Below, piece by piece: positions 5,312 through 5,938 of a stretch of 5,938 nucleotides of DNA (position 1 is the first letter of the stretch; each line of letters starts with the position of its first letter). The translations under genes were made by a program, and so were the position numbers. This DNA is from an uncultured Actinoplanes sp. (GTDB taxonomy: Bacteria > Actinomycetota > Actinomycetes > Mycobacteriales > Micromonosporaceae). Location: the NCBI GenBank assembly GCA_934667465.1, contig CAKUMG010000412.1, positions 1 to 5,938 on the forward strand. Direction: 5' to 3'. Under the pieces are notes generated by a model. The model did no database searches. It had not been told where the DNA came from and was given only the letters and a program-made list of their open reading frames with translations.

Positions 5312-5938
5312 ATGATCATCTCTATGTGGCACGGCGAAGCGGCCGCGGTCGAGCGCGCCCGCACCATGGCCCCGGGCCCGGAGCGCCACCGCCTCGTCGC
5401 GGCTCTGCTGACCGGCCCCCTGCGCGACGAGGCACCGGAGTGGCTGCTGCGCGCGGCGATCGGCCGGGGCCTGGTGATCGCGGGCCCCGATGTGGGCGCC
5501 GCCCGGGTCGCCCTGGCGCATCCGTCGTGCCCGCCGGGGCTGCGCAGCGTCGTCGTCCACCGGGCCACCGACGCCCAGCTCGCCGCGCTGGGCCGGCGCG
5601 GCTGCCCACCGGTGCTGCTCGAGGCGCTCATCGAGGAGCTGGATCACCGGGTCCAGCACCAGCGGACCGAGCCGGGCGCCGCCCTGACCCTGCTGCGCGA
5701 CCCCGACCTGCACGAGGCCTTGTTCGCCGCGGCGCTCGAGCGGCTGCGCCGCAATCCGCCGTGGCCGGTGTCGCCCGCCACGCTGCGCCTGATGTGGGGC
5801 GGCATCCTGCGCGTCCAGTCGGCGCGGCACGCGGAGATCCGGCGCTGGGCGGAGAACACCCCGTCGGCCGGCGACGTCCGCCGCCTGCTGGCCGCGTCCC
5901 GCACCCCCTGCGGTCAGGCCGCCGGCCCGCCCTCGGAC
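5312..5938 (+). CDS. Hypothetical protein, helical-repeat-like, 3' end beyond the window
   Basis: An open frame of 209 codons runs without a stop to the right edge. It has strong actinomycete third-base G/C preference and a GGAG site, and every opposing frame in this stretch lacks family-like sequence. The product is Leu/Ala/Arg-rich and predicted soluble, with no signal peptide. Residues 64-112, beginning ARVALAHPSCPPGLRSVVV and continuing with TDAQLAALG and CPPVLLEALIEELDHR, resemble variant leucine-rich or HEAT-like helical repeats in which short helices follow HPxCPP or similar turns. A second part (about 120-180) has LLRDPDLHEALFAAALERL, then RLMWGGILRVQSARHAEIRR. I recall similar long uncharacterised proteins in Streptomyces and relatives, with no known function. 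It starts 70 bases after the methyltransferase in the same direction. The ATG at 5324 is an alternative start. Confidence 0.72.
   Translation, partial: MIISMWHGEAAAVERARTMAPGPERHRLVAALLTGPLRDEAPEWLLRAAIGRGLVIAGPDVGAARVALAHPSCPPGLRSVVVHRATDAQLAALGRRGCPPVLLEALIEELDHRVQHQRTEPGAALTLLRDPDLHEALFAAALERLRRNPPWPVSPATLRLMWGGILRVQSARHAEIRRWAENTPSAGDVRRLLAASRTPCGQAAGPPSD

Noticed and set aside
5312..5319. Palindrome ATGATCAT at the start of the last gene, considered as an operator
   Set aside because: Eight bases that include the start codon itself; too short and single-copy.
4261..5631. 456-codon minus-strand frame opposite the methyltransferase
   Set aside because: Composition is Arg/Pro/His-rich and low in family-like sequence, while the plus strand carries all methyltransferase motifs in the right order.

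Overview
The window is very GC-rich DNA with strong G/C preference at third codon positions, GTG starts and TAGNNT-type promoters close to start codons. Together with the protein families present, this points to a filamentous actinomycete, perhaps Micromonosporaceae; the family-level placement is a guess. I see no RNA gene, CRISPR array, insertion sequence or integrase.

Layout. (1) Bases 2-3166, plus strand: one large exported protein with a signal peptide, a purple-acid-phosphatase-like metallophosphoesterase domain, five fibronectin type III (FN3) domains with Pro/Thr-rich linkers, one transmembrane helix and a short low-complexity cytoplasmic tail. Two of its expected metal-ligand residues are replaced. 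(2) Bases 3167-3806: a decayed zone. It holds, on the minus strand, the last ~120 codons of a large membrane-anchored NACHT-type NTPase, and on the plus strand the last ~50 codons of a GNAT acetyltransferase. The two fragments meet at about 3585-3593 and both lack their catalytic parts. (3) Bases 3807-5241: a divergent pair. A 208-residue protein of an uncharacterised family (minus) and a class I SAM-dependent methyltransferase (plus) share a 49-base spacer with back-to-back TAGNNT boxes 6-7 bases from each GTG, which suggests leaderless transcripts. (4) Bases 5312-5938, plus strand: the start of a hypothetical helical-repeat-like protein that runs off the right edge.

How the parts relate. 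The genes do not form an evident pathway. The large cell-surface protein may process phosphoester substrates outside the membrane or, given its altered metal site, serve mainly as a binding or adhesion protein. The decayed zone looks like a deletion or rearrangement scar. The divergent pair may be co-regulated through the shared spacer. The most unusual observations are the altered metallophosphoesterase active site, the tail-to-tail gene remnants and the paired leaderless promoters. I found no convincing new defence or mobile system; the NACHT tail is only a fragment.
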